Origin: Actinobacillus sp.
GTDB taxonomy: Bacteria; Pseudomonadota; Gammaproteobacteria; Enterobacterales; Pasteurellaceae
Assembly (NCBI GenBank): GCA_020026075.1
Contig: JAHHQZ010000037.1
Span: 1 to 15,167 of the forward strand
DNA: 15,167 bases
Reading direction: 5' to 3'
A program made the position numbers and the translations under genes. The notes under the pieces were generated by a model that did not search any database, was not told the DNA's origin, and saw only the letters and a list, made by a program, of their open reading frames with translations. How positions within the stretch are numbered: the stretch's first letter is position 1; every line of letters starts with the position of its first letter. Shown in pieces: positions 6,939 through 15,117 of the stretch.

Positions 6939-7789
6939 TGAACAAAATCATATTCTTTTTATTGATTGTGGTAGGTTTTTTTGTTGTGGTGGCGTTTGCC
7001 TTTATGGTGAAAAGTAAGTTCAAACGCTACAAAGAAATCTTGCAAGAGATTCGCCCTAAAGAAAAAAGCGAAGAGGAAAACACTCGTGGTAAACACAGAC
7101 AACAAGTTGAGCTGGAGTTACTGATCATCAGTAATAACAAGTTCCTACGTTTTCTTGGTTTAATTGATAAAAATATCAAACTTAAATTACTGCTAGCAGG
7201 GATTATCGTTGCTGTGGTTTCTTTATTTAGTCAAGGAATGAGCGATATTGAAAAAGGGTTAGCCTTTGCAATTGCACTGGTTTTAGTGATTGTCATTCCA
7301 GGGATTGCCACAGGGATGGTGATTAAAAAGCGGATTAAATCCGTTATGGTGGATTTACCAGGGTTTATTGATCTAACTGCCGTGTGTGTGCAAGCAGGTA
7401 TGAGTGTGGAGATGGCACTTAAACGGGTTGCCATCGATTTTAAAACCCTAAACCCTGATTTAAGTTATGTAATGTTGCGAATTATGCGTAAAGCAGAAAT
7501 TACCAGCCTTATACAGGCCTTAGATGATTTAGCGATTTCGCTACCAACACAAGAAATTAGAATGTTTACCACGGTAATGCAACAAAGCTTGAACTTCGGC
7601 TCATCCATTTACGGGCAGTTAATTCAACTTTCCGCAGATATTCGAGAACTGCAATTGCTCACCATCGAAGAAAAGCTCGGTACGCTGGCAGCGAAAATGA
7701 GTATTCCATTGATCATTTTCATTATGCTCCCGATTGTTATTTTAATCCTAGCCCCAGGGGCTATGCGTGTGTTCCCACAAATAATGTAA
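6935..7789 (+). CDS. tadC: TadC inner-membrane platform protein (T2SSF domain)
   Basis: Second T2SSF platform protein, partner of TadB and TadA. The 284-residue product has an N-terminal membrane segment (about 4-24), a charged cytoplasmic stretch, two membrane segments near 84-100 and 109-130, the T2SSF domain (about 140-250) with DLPGFIDLTAVCVQAGMSVE (140-159), and a C-terminal membrane segment (about 258-278). Two adjacent ATG codons (6935, 6938) offer starts; 6935 gives an ATGA overlap with the tadB stop, and AAGG just upstream could serve either. A TTG further upstream (6911) would extend it into tadB but lacks a ribosome site. A 46-base gap without a terminator follows before tadD. Confidence 0.93.
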   Translation: MMNKIIFFLLIVVGFFVVVAFAFMVKSKFKRYKEILQEIRPKEKSEEENTRGKHRQQVELELLIISNNKFLRFLGLIDKNIKLKLLLAGIIVAVVSLFSQGMSDIEKGLAFAIALVLVIVIPGIATGMVIKKRIKSVMVDLPGFIDLTAVCVQAGMSVEMALKRVAIDFKTLNPDLSYVMLRIMRKAEITSLIQALDDLAISLPTQEIRMFTTVMQQSLNFGSSIYGQLIQLSADIRELQLLTIEEKLGTLAAKMSIPLIIFIMLPIVILILAPGAMRVFPQIM

Positions 7790-7835
7790 ATCCCTTTACT
7801 ACTGTTTACTTTGTTCGTTTTTATAAGGATAAATT

Positions 7836-8636
7836 ATGTTTTCTAAAAAAATTGTTAAAACGTCAGCACTTTGTTTATTCGCCTTGAGCCTAAGTGCTTG
7901 TGCAAACCGTTCACACCTGCAAACTGCATCAAATACAGACATTATTCAAAAGGTTAGTGTGCAGGAAAAACTGTACAACGCTACGCAAGATTACGGCAAG
8001 TTAATTACGATGTATCGTGAGGTTTTAAAAAGTCATAAATTTGACGGCACTGACACCGCTGACCGCTATCGTTACAAACTTGCCCAAGCGTACTTTAATA
8101 AAGGTGACAACCACTCTGCGTTATTGTACTTAAAACCACTGCTTGACAAACCACGCTACGAGCAAGAGGCAATGAACTTACAACTTAAAGCCTTAGTTAA
8201 TTTAAAACGCTATAACGAGGCATTGAGTGTAGCACGCAAATTAATTGCCGCTTACCCTAATAACGCCAGCGCTTACAACAGTCAAGGTATCGCTTATGCA
8301 CAATTAGGACAGTACACCGATGCAACAGAAAGTTTCTTAGCCGCCCGAGCGCATTTCTTAAATGATCTTGTTGCCATTAACAACTTAGCAATGATTGAGA
8401 TTATCCGTGGGCAGTATCGCAATGCTGTGCAGTTGTTATTGCCACAATACCAAGCAGGCGAGAAGGATCAGCGTTTACTGTATAACCTAACTTTTGCTTT
8501 GATTAAATCAGGTAATGTAACGTATGCTCGCCAAATCATTGAAAAAGAAGGACTAAACACTAATCCTGATGCACTTATTAATGGATTAAAACGTACTCAA
8601 CGTGCTCCCCAAAATGTGGTATCACGCCGTAATTAA
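7836..8636 (+). CDS. tadD: TadD lipoprotein with TPR repeats
   Basis: Outer-membrane lipoprotein with tetratricopeptide repeats, resembling PilF/PilW pilotins of type IV pili; it is thought to aid assembly or placement of the RcpA secretin. The 266-residue product has a lipoprotein signal with lipobox LSAC and lipidated cysteine C22. The residue after it is Ala, which does not signal inner-membrane retention, so outer-membrane placement is expected. TPR-like helices fill about residues 75-235; the clearest repeat is NASAYNSQGIAYAQLGQYTD (143-162), and others begin near 77, 112 and 180. The C-terminus is basic. AAGGA (7825-7829) is a good ribosome site. The preceding gap (7790-7835) shows no terminator, so it is taken as part of the operon. 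Confidence 0.93.
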   Translation: MFSKKIVKTSALCLFALSLSACANRSHLQTASNTDIIQKVSVQEKLYNATQDYGKLITMYREVLKSHKFDGTDTADRYRYKLAQAYFNKGDNHSALLYLKPLLDKPRYEQEAMNLQLKALVNLKRYNEALSVARKLIAAYPNNASAYNSQGIAYAQLGQYTDATESFLAARAHFLNDLVAINNLAMIEIIRGQYRNAVQLLLPQYQAGEKDQRLLYNLTFALIKSGNVTYARQIIEKEGLNTNPDALINGLKRTQRAPQNVVSRRN

Positions 8637-8683
8637 ATTGTAATGGTTGATAAAACCCTTACGCCGGAATAAAAGGAAAAAAA

Positions 8684-9226
8684 ATGTTTAGACGATTTAA
8701 GTTTCTTTCCCGTTTTTTATCTAACACAAAAGGCGTTATTGCCATTGAGGTCGGACTTACCATTGGTGCTTACTTTTTGATTTTGTTTATGATTTTTGAA
8801 ATGGGGCGCATCGCTATCTCTAATGCCTATTGGGATTTAGCGGTTACAGAAAGCGTAAGGATCACTAAAAACAAAGACTTGCACGATAGTAATGCGGATT
8901 ACAAAAAAGTCTTTCGTGATGAGCTGGAAAAAAATTACCAACGCTACATCGGGGGCTCAGTGATGGGGCTTTTTGCCACGCAAATTAGGGACGTTAAAAT
9001 TAGCGTCAACTATGCCTACACAATGCAAAATTTACTCAACGCCGTGGATAGCAAAAAAGAGACAGAAGGCTACACGAACCGTGGGCAAAATGCCCCTATT
9101 GCACGCTATATGGTGAGCTACCATTATAAGTTTTTTATCCCATTGCCATTTATTAATAACGCAATCGATGGTTTATTTACTCGTCAATTTTTCGTGGTAC
9201 AAGAATATGAACGCCCAGATTTTTAA
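8684..9226 (+). CDS. tadE: TadE pseudopilin
   Basis: Pseudopilin processed by TadV, thought to prime or tune assembly of the Flp pilus. The 180-residue product has a short basic leader with cleavage expected after G17, then VIAIEVGLTIGAYF with Glu at +5 (E22), followed by a hydrophobic helix (about 23-42). The remaining soluble part is rich in Tyr and charged residues and has no cysteine. AAGG (8673-8676) is followed by a run of eight A that includes the A of the ATG, so the spacing to the start depends on this homopolymer. The gap from tadD is 47 bases and contains TACGCCGGAAT, also present in the terminator after tadG. It overlaps tadF by 20 bases. Confidence 0.9.
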   Translation: MFRRFKFLSRFLSNTKGVIAIEVGLTIGAYFLILFMIFEMGRIAISNAYWDLAVTESVRITKNKDLHDSNADYKKVFRDELEKNYQRYIGGSVMGLFATQIRDVKISVNYAYTMQNLLNAVDSKKETEGYTNRGQNAPIARYMVSYHYKFFIPLPFINNAIDGLFTRQFFVVQEYERPDF

Positions 9227-9824
9227 ACGGTTTTTAAAAAACAATCGCGGTGCGGCTGTTATTGAATTTTTCTTCTCCGCCGTAGTTTTGTTGTTGTTAC
9301 TCTTTTTTATGATCGATCTTGCTTTCACTCGTGGGGAAATCGGCAAATTAGATAACCTATCTTATTCAATGGTGAATCTACTGCGTGAACGTACCCAGCT
9401 TTATGGTAAAGGTAACGAAACTTTATCTCCTGGTAAACTAGAAAACGGCGAAATCGTTTACCAAGATGTGGAAAATTTCCGTCAGCTTGCCAAAGCAATG
9501 TACTACGGTGATTCCCATTCGAGTAAAGAGTTGTATATCGTGTTGCGTTCACTGCAATTTGATAAAACACCGCCAACGCAACCCGCTAAATTGAATGAAG
9601 CACAATCTGAACCGCAAGGGGACACTAGCCAATGCACACCAACAACAGATCTAGCAACATTGGCAAACATTGCACCACGCAGTGAATTAGACAACTACTG
9701 TACCTTGCCCATTTACCAAGTAACCGTATGCATACCAAGCCACAGCATTTTTAAATCCTTTATTGCGGGCAACGCCTCCGCAGGTCGTGTGCTACGTTCA
9801 TCATCGGTTGCTGTCGGACGTTAG
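9207..9824 (+). CDS. tadF: TadF pseudopilin
   Basis: Second pseudopilin of the Tad system, a TadV substrate like TadE. With the start chosen here it has 205 residues, a basic leader with cleavage expected after G15, Glu at +5 (E20 in AAVIEFFF), and a long hydrophobic helix (about 21-38). The soluble part has three cysteines (C143, C165, C175), so one disulfide is likely. The ATG at 9207 was chosen because it gives a leader of normal length; an earlier ATG (9168) would add 13 hydrophobic residues before it and has no ribosome site. The start lies inside the end of tadE, 20 bases before its last base, suggesting coupled translation. It ends nine bases before tadG. Confidence 0.9.
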   Translation: MNAQIFKRFLKNNRGAAVIEFFFSAVVLLLLLFFMIDLAFTRGEIGKLDNLSYSMVNLLRERTQLYGKGNETLSPGKLENGEIVYQDVENFRQLAKAMYYGDSHSSKELYIVLRSLQFDKTPPTQPAKLNEAQSEPQGDTSQCTPTTDLATLANIAPRSELDNYCTLPIYQVTVCIPSHSIFKSFIAGNASAGRVLRSSSVAVGR

Positions 9825-9833
9825 GAGATTGCA

Positions 9834-11648
9834 ATGAAAAAACACAAAACAAATTTTTACTCATCATTGCGAGAATTTGCTCGCAATGAAAAAGGTATTT
9901 ATGCCGTAATGACGGGCTTATTAGGCGTGCCTCTTATTGGCTACATTGCCTTTGTGGTTGACGGCACAGGAATGTTGCTCGACAAAGCACGCTTAACTCA
10001 AGGCTTAGAACAAGCTGTTTTATTTCTGGTTGCGGAAGATAACCAATACCGCCAAGAGAAAAAAATCTATCAAGTAGAAAACAAGCCAAATTACCCAACG
10101 GAACAAGAACTTGAAGCAATGCCAGAATCTGAACGCCAAGCCATAGAGCGTTTTAATGAAAATTATAAAGAAAATTACGGCGAACTACCAAAACCAGGTG
10201 ACAAACGTGACTTGGCATACAAACAGTACCAACGTAATATTCAAATGGTACGAGAACTGGTACAAACCTATTATTTACCTAAACAAGCTTACACTAGTCA
10301 AGGCATTGCCGACGATTACGTTTATCACTGTGGTATTCTCGCAGGGGGTAAAGTTCCCCCGTCAAGCCAAACGGAGAGTGTCGGCTGCGTGGTCAACGGT
10401 AATTTTGACCGCCCATCGTGGCTTTATTGGGGTAGCGATTATAAGAAAACCTACGGAACGACGTTTGACCGCACTACAAAAGTTGCCGCCGATACGATTT
10501 TCGTTACCAAGAAAACATCCCAAAACTTCCCAATGGATGTAATGTTTGTTATGGATTTTTCGGGATCGATGATACATCCTACATCCGAAACAAACGGGGT
10601 GCCTAAAATTGATGTACTACGAGATGTGTTTAACGAAATTTCAAGCAAGATATTAGAAAAACCGAAAAATCCTCATCAGGAGTCGTATAATCGTATTGGG
10701 TTTGTAGATTTCGCTGGAGCGGCACAAGTGCTAGGTAATCAGCAGCAATGTGTTTTTCCTTTTAAAATTAAAGATGGATCTTATCCGTTTAATGTTTATT
10801 ACAAGGACGATACAACCAGAATAGAACAGAGAAATATAAAAGATTACATTAGTGAATTATTGCGTGATTCAATTAATGTGGCCAGTAAGCTTTACTATAA
10901 ATCATATAATGAAAACTTTCGTAGCTTTGAAAAAGATGGAATTGATTACGTACAAACATTAAATATGGTGGATCATTTAAATGGTGAATCATTGAATACA
11001 GCAGAGATGGTGAAATTTGATAAAAATGTTATATGTCTGGGTAGTAATAAAAACGTTGATACTACTAAGGCGTGGTATAAAGTAGGGGAATTTAATAAGT
11101 TGTACTCAGAGTTCTCTAAGGTTCAGCCTGTGGGATCTACATTAGCCTCATCAGGGCTGATTATTGGGGCGAATTTACTTATGCGAAAGAACCAAGACAT
11201 CGACAAAATTACAAGCAATATACAACGTTCCATTATTATTTTTTCGGATGGCTTTGATACGGTACCGTATACGCTTAGTGATGCTACTAAAGCCAGCCAT
11301 ATTACAGAAACCCTATTACAACCTAGAGGTAAAAACTCTTATTTAAAAAATGGAAATCAGCAGCTAGACGGTCTTTGTGACCGCATTCGTAAACAAGTTG
11401 ATAGTTTACAAGATGACCGATACCCTAAACTGAAAACTAAAATTAGTTTTGTCTCTTTTGGTTTAAGCAAAGATGATAGAAATCAACCTGATGCAAAAGA
11501 TCAAATGGCAGCATGGAAGCATTGTGTTGGTGAAAAAAATTACTACGAAGTAAACAACCGTGAACAACTGCTAGAAGTCTTTAAAAAAGCCACAGGCTTA
11601 GCAGAAGAAGTTGGTCGTGCAACAGATCAAAAACCAATCTTTAAATAA
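9834..11648 (+). CDS. tadG: TadG, Flp pilus accessory protein with VWA domain
   Basis: Large exported protein at the end of the tad operon, needed for adherence in A. actinomycetemcomitans; its precise role is unsettled. The 604-residue product starts with a TadE/TadG-like N-terminus (NEKGIYAVMTGLLGVPLIGY, 18-37) that resembles a pilin helix but lacks the +5 Glu. A von Willebrand factor A domain follows from about 233. Its MIDAS metal site is complete: DFSGS (241-245), T436 in QPVGSTLA, and D472 in IIIFSDGFD. The distance from 241 to 436 is much longer than usual, indicating an insertion at about 300-425. That part is AT-rich and uses AGA and ATA codons, rare in neighbouring genes. Six cysteines suggest disulfides. 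AGGAG precedes the ATG. Confidence 0.9.
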   Translation: MKKHKTNFYSSLREFARNEKGIYAVMTGLLGVPLIGYIAFVVDGTGMLLDKARLTQGLEQAVLFLVAEDNQYRQEKKIYQVENKPNYPTEQELEAMPESERQAIERFNENYKENYGELPKPGDKRDLAYKQYQRNIQMVRELVQTYYLPKQAYTSQGIADDYVYHCGILAGGKVPPSSQTESVGCVVNGNFDRPSWLYWGSDYKKTYGTTFDRTTKVAADTIFVTKKTSQNFPMDVMFVMDFSGSMIHPTSETNGVPKIDVLRDVFNEISSKILEKPKNPHQESYNRIGFVDFAGAAQVLGNQQQCVFPFKIKDGSYPFNVYYKDDTTRIEQRNIKDYISELLRDSINVASKLYYKSYNENFRSFEKDGIDYVQTLNMVDHLNGESLNTAEMVKFDKNVICLGSNKNVDTTKAWYKVGEFNKLYSEFSKVQPVGSTLASSGLIIGANLLMRKNQDIDKITSNIQRSIIIFSDGFDTVPYTLSDATKASHITETLLQPRGKNSYLKNGNQQLDGLCDRIRKQVDSLQDDRYPKLKTKISFVSFGLSKDDRNQPDAKDQMAAWKHCVGEKNYYEVNNREQLLEVFKKATGLAEEVGRATDQKPIFK

Positions 11649-11653
11649 ACGTC

Positions 11654-11699
11654 AAAACCTACGCCGGAATTTTCACAAAAATTCCGGCGTAGGTGTTTT
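11654..11699 (+). terminator. Long-stem terminator closing the tad operon
   Basis: A perfect 17-bp stem pairs 11657-11673 with 11678-11694 around a four-base CACA loop. Bases 11654-11656 can extend it by pairing with a short T-run (11696-11698) past a one-base bulge. The T-run (GTTTTA) is short for an intrinsic terminator, but the stem is very stable. A-rich flanks on the left could let it act in both directions. Its arm sequence (TACGCCGGAAT) recurs elsewhere in the window. Confidence 0.8.
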
Positions 11700-11763
11700 A
11701 CGCAATCAAAATTGCTTATTACCCATTCAATGCCTTGTAAATACAGAAAAACCAGCCGCAGGG

Positions 11764-11791
11764 TTGTAATTAGCCAAAAGCAACCTATATA
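11764..11791 (+). promoter_or_regulatory. Weak promoter candidate for rnr
   Basis: TTGTAA (11764-11769) and TATATA (11786-11791) are separated by 16 bases. RNA would start near 11798, about 55 bases before the rnr ATG. A second -10-like TACAAT (11825-11830) has no good -35. rnr needs its own promoter if the preceding terminator is effective. Prediction by eye. Confidence 0.3.
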
Positions 11792-11853
11792 GCCCTGCAT
11801 ATCCAACCGACCCAAATGGTCAATTACAATAATAATCACACAAGGAAAACAAA

Positions 11854-14283
11854 ATGAAACCCAATGAAAAATCGCACGCTGTAGCGAAAAATACGGCATT
11901 ACAAGATCCAAACTTAGCGCAGGAACAAGAAAAATACGCCAACCCTGTGCCAAGCCGAGATTATATTTTACAAATTATCCGCAATTATGACGCGCCAATG
12001 AGCCGTGAGCATTTGCTCGACGTGCTAGACATTCACGATGACGAACGCCGTGAAGGAATGCGCCGCCGTTTGCGAGCAATGGAAAATGACGGTCAGCTCG
12101 TCTTTACCAAAGGCAAACGCTACGCCTTGCCTGAAAAACTGGATTTACTCAAAGGCGAAGTGATTGGTCATCGTGACGGCTTTGGCTTTCTTAAAGTAGA
12201 AGGCGCTAAAAAAGACTGGTTTATTCCAGCCAACCAAATGCGTAGCGTAATGCACGGCGACTACGTGCTAGCCCAGCCCAACGGCGTGGATCGTCGTGGT
12301 CGCCCAGAAGTGCGCATCGTACGAATTTTAGAAAACCGCAAACCACATATTGTAGGGCGTTTCTTCCTAGAAAATAATTTAGGCTACGTCGTGCCAGACG
12401 ACAGCCGAATCACTCGTGATATTTTAATTCCTAACGAAAACCGACATGGCGCCAGAATGGGGCAAGTGGTAGTGATTCGCCTAAAACCACGCACCGCCAG
12501 CTTTAACCAGCCTGTGGGCGAAATCACCGAAGTGCTAGGCGAAAATATGGCAAAAGGAATGGAAACAGAAATCGCCATTCGCCGCTACGACATTCCCCAC
12601 GAATTTGCGAAAAAAGTGGTACAACAAGCGGAAAAATTCGGCGAATTTGTGCCAGAAGAAGCCAAGAAAAACCGTGTGGACTTGCGCCATTTACCGCTGG
12701 TTACCATTGACGGCGAAGACGCACGTGACTTTGACGATGCCGTATTCTGCAAACCAGAAGGCAAGGGTTGGCGACTTTGGGTAGCGATTGCGGACGTGAG
12801 CTATTATGTTCGCAAAAATTCCAGCCTAGATAAATCCGCAGAAGAACGAGGCAACTCCGTGTACTTCCCAAGCCGAGTGGTGCCGATGTTGCCTGAAAGC
12901 TTATCCAACGGCTTATGCTCGCTTAATCCGCAAGTGGATCGCCTGTGTATGGTGTGCGAAATGGCGATAGACGCACAGGGCAACATCAAGGATTACCAAT
13001 TCTACGAAGGCTTGATGAATTCCCACGCACGTTTAACTTACACCAAAGTGGCGAAAATGCTTGATGGCGATGTGGAACTGCAAGAACGCTACGCCGGAAT
13101 TTTTCCGCATATTTTGGATTTACACGCACTTTACAACGCTTTGCTTTCTGCGAGAGAACGTCGTGGCACTATCGATTTTGAAACCATTGAAACTAAATTC
13201 ATTTTCAACGCAATGGGACGCATTGAGCGTATCGAGCCTGTTGTGCGCAACGATGCCCATAAAATGATCGAAGAATGTATGATCGCCGCCAACATTTCAG
13301 CGGCGCAGTTTATGGAAAAACACAAAGAGCCAGCGCTGTACCGCATTCACAGCCAGCCAATGGAAGAAAAATTGCAGGCGTTCCGTGAATTTTTAGGCGA
13401 GCTGGGCTTAGAACTCAAAGGGGGCAACAACCCAAGCACGGAAGACTACGCTGCATTGCTTGCCAAAGCCCGTAAGCGTGCGGATTACGAGTTAATCCAA
13501 ACAATGCTGTTGCGCTCCCTAAGCCAAGCCATTTACAGCCCAGACAATCAAGGGCATTTCGGCTTAGCCCTAGCGGACTACGCACACTTTACCTCGCCAA
13601 TCCGCCGTTACCCTGATTTAACCTTACATCGTGGCATAAAATACGTACTCGCCAAATTACAAGGCAGCAAACGTAAAACTACCGACACAGGCGGCTACCA
13701 TTACGATTACGAAGAAATGGATATTTTGGGCGATCACTGCTCAATGACAGAACGCCGAGCGGACGATGCCACACGAGATGTAGCAGATTGGCTTAAATGT
13801 GAATTTATGCAAGATCACATCGGCGAAGAGTTTAACGGCGTGATAGCATCCGTTACAGGCTTTGGCTTATTCGTGCGTATTGATGATTTATTCATCGACG
13901 GTTTAGTACACGTTTCTAGCTTGCGCAACGAATATTACCACTTTGACGCAGCCTCCCAACGTCTAGTGGGCGAAACCACAGGGCATATTTACCGCTTAGG
14001 CGACAAAGTTCGTGTGCGAGTCGTAGGCGTGAATTTAGACGCTCGCCAAATTGATTTCAGCTTGCTTGAAACCGACCGCCGCCCACGCAATGCGGGCAAA
14101 ACGGCAAAAAAACGTGCCAAAGAAAAAGCGTCATCCGTCCCTAAGCCAGCCCCTAAGAAAGGCAAAAACAGCAAACCAAGCAAAAGCTCCAAAAAAGCCA
14201 AGCTTGCGAAAAACACCAAAAAAACTACCGCCCAAAAGCCAAACAAAGGCAAGGTGAACGTTAAAAATAAAGGTAAAAAATAA
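11854..14283 (+). CDS. rnr: Ribonuclease R (RNase R, 3'-5' exoribonuclease)
   Basis: Processive 3'-5' exoribonuclease that degrades structured RNA and takes part in rRNA quality control and in tmRNA-linked mRNA decay. The 809-residue protein matches the usual RNase R layout. A winged-helix N-domain is at about 35-95 and two cold-shock domains at about 98-250. The RNB catalytic domain is at about 275-605, an S1 RNA-binding domain at about 657-738, and a Lys-rich tail at about 745-809. The catalytic aspartates are visible in IDGEDARDFDDAV: D286, D292, D294 and D295. The FTSPIRRYPD motif is at 579-588. AAGGA before the ATG supports the start. It is independent of the tad genes in function. The coding region at 13090-13104 shares 15 bases with the tad terminator arm. 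Confidence 0.97.
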   Translation: MKPNEKSHAVAKNTALQDPNLAQEQEKYANPVPSRDYILQIIRNYDAPMSREHLLDVLDIHDDERREGMRRRLRAMENDGQLVFTKGKRYALPEKLDLLKGEVIGHRDGFGFLKVEGAKKDWFIPANQMRSVMHGDYVLAQPNGVDRRGRPEVRIVRILENRKPHIVGRFFLENNLGYVVPDDSRITRDILIPNENRHGARMGQVVVIRLKPRTASFNQPVGEITEVLGENMAKGMETEIAIRRYDIPHEFAKKVVQQAEKFGEFVPEEAKKNRVDLRHLPLVTIDGEDARDFDDAVFCKPEGKGWRLWVAIADVSYYVRKNSSLDKSAEERGNSVYFPSRVVPMLPESLSNGLCSLNPQVDRLCMVCEMAIDAQGNIKDYQFYEGLMNSHARLTYTKVAKMLDGDVELQERYAGIFPHILDLHALYNALLSARERRGTIDFETIETKFIFNAMGRIERIEPVVRNDAHKMIEECMIAANISAAQFMEKHKEPALYRIHSQPMEEKLQAFREFLGELGLELKGGNNPSTEDYAALLAKARKRADYELIQTMLLRSLSQAIYSPDNQGHFGLALADYAHFTSPIRRYPDLTLHRGIKYVLAKLQGSKRKTTDTGGYHYDYEEMDILGDHCSMTERRADDATRDVADWLKCEFMQDHIGEEFNGVIASVTGFGLFVRIDDLFIDGLVHVSSLRNEYYHFDAASQRLVGETTGHIYRLGDKVRVRVVGVNLDARQIDFSLLETDRRPRNAGKTAKKRAKEKASSVPKPAPKKGKNSKPSKSSKKAKLAKNTKKTTAQKPNKGKVNVKNKGKK

Positions 14284-14295
14284 CCAACCATTCAC

Positions 14296-14335
14296 AGCAA
14301 TAAAGGGATTTTCCTTTTATTGCTGATTTATTTTT
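14296..14335 (+). terminator. Probable terminator between rnr and rlmB
   Basis: AGCAATAAA (14296-14304) pairs with TTTATTGCT (14316-14324), and two more G-C pairs form past a bulged T. A T-rich tail (GATTTATTTTT) follows. The stem is AT-rich, so termination may be partial and rlmB may be reached by read-through. No strong promoter for rlmB is visible within the short remaining gap. Confidence 0.55.
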
Positions 14336-14358
14336 CAGAGAAAAGCAAAAGAGGACTT

Positions 14359-15096
14359 ATGGCAGAACAAATTTATGGGATTCACGCAGTACAGGCATTT
14401 TTGGCGAATGCGCCAGAGCGTTTAATTGAAGTGTATGCGTTAAAAGGGCGTGAGGATAAACGCCTTAACCCAGTGTTAAAAGCGTTGCGTGATATTGGCG
14501 TATCTGTGCAGTTTTTTGGGCGTGATGCAATGGATAAATCCGCCAAAGGTGAGAACCATCAAGGCTTGATCGCTAAGGTTCGCCCCGCTAAAACCTTAAC
14601 GGAAAATGATCTCGATGCCATTATTGAACAAGTGGATAATCCGTTATTGCTGGTGCTAGACGGCGTAACCGATCCGCATAATTTAGGGGCGTGCTTGCGT
14701 ACCGCTGATGCAGCGGGCGTGAATGCCGTCATCGTGCCGAAAGACAATGCCGCACAACTTACCGCTGTGGCGAAAAAAGTAGCTTGTGGGGCAGCGGAAG
14801 TGGTGCCATTGGTGCGTGTTACCAACTTAGCTCGCACCTTGCGTGATTTACAACAGCGCCACAATATTTGGGTGGTAGGAACCGCAGGCGAGGCCACGCA
14901 CGGCTTATATGAAACCCAACTTAAAGGGGCGACTGCCTTAGTAATGGGAGCGGAAGGGGACGGAATGCGTCGTTTGACTCGTGAAACTTGCGATGAGCTG
15001 GTGAGTATTCCAATGGCAGGTAGCGTATCATCGCTAAACGTATCCGTTGCCACTGGCGTATGTTTGTTTGAAATCGTGCGCCAACGTAAGGCTTAA
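14359..15096 (+). CDS. rlmB: 23S rRNA (guanosine-2251-2'-O)-methyltransferase RlmB
   Basis: SpoU/TrmH-family enzyme that methylates the ribose of G2251 in 23S rRNA with S-adenosylmethionine. The 245-residue product is the usual length. It has the N-terminal substrate-binding domain (about 1-75, starting AEQIYGIHAVQAFL) and the knotted catalytic domain. Motif 1 is TDPHNLGACLRTADAAG (104-120) with N108 and R114; motif 2 is VMGAEGDGM (195-203) with E199; motif 3 is SIPMAGSVSSLNVSVA (216-231). The ATG at 14359 was chosen because GAGG lies just upstream and the family begins here; an in-frame start 39 bases earlier would add residues that are not family-like. It lies downstream of rnr, a pairing also known in other gamma-proteobacteria. 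Confidence 0.96.
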   Translation: MAEQIYGIHAVQAFLANAPERLIEVYALKGREDKRLNPVLKALRDIGVSVQFFGRDAMDKSAKGENHQGLIAKVRPAKTLTENDLDAIIEQVDNPLLLVLDGVTDPHNLGACLRTADAAGVNAVIVPKDNAAQLTAVAKKVACGAAEVVPLVRVTNLARTLRDLQQRHNIWVVGTAGEATHGLYETQLKGATALVMGAEGDGMRRLTRETCDELVSIPMAGSVSSLNVSVATGVCLFEIVRQRKA

Positions 15097-15117
15097 AAAC
15101 ATAAAAAACGCCCATTT

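Larger units (their letters stand above)
11649..11853. other. Intergenic region between tadG and rnr
   Basis: This 205-base stretch holds the tad operon terminator (11654-11699), a weak promoter candidate for rnr at 11764-11791, and the rnr ribosome site AAGGA (11842-11846). No convincing short gene was seen: the only ORF crossing it is antisense, runs into both neighbours' ends and shows no family features. The remainder is unexplained AT-rich sequence. Confidence 0.6.

Noticed and set aside
9168..9206. Earlier ATG for tadF
   Set aside because: It would overlap tadE by 59 bases, has no ribosome site, and adds hydrophobic residues before a normal basic leader.
11627..11953. Antisense ORF across the tadG-rnr gap
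   Set aside because: It runs through the terminator hairpin and into the rnr start, and its translation has no recognisable domain or ribosome site.
13989..14291. Hydrophobic antisense ORF opposite the rnr tail
   Set aside because: The Leu/Phe-rich translation is simply the reverse of the Lys-rich codons of the RNase R tail.
14320..14358. Earlier start for rlmB
   Set aside because: It falls within the terminator stem after rnr; the family N-terminus and GAGG point to 14359.
14559..15053. 164-codon antisense ORF opposite rlmB
   Set aside because: It is fully contained in a well-supported gene and shows no family features; rich in Ser/Ala/Thr as expected from a shadow frame.
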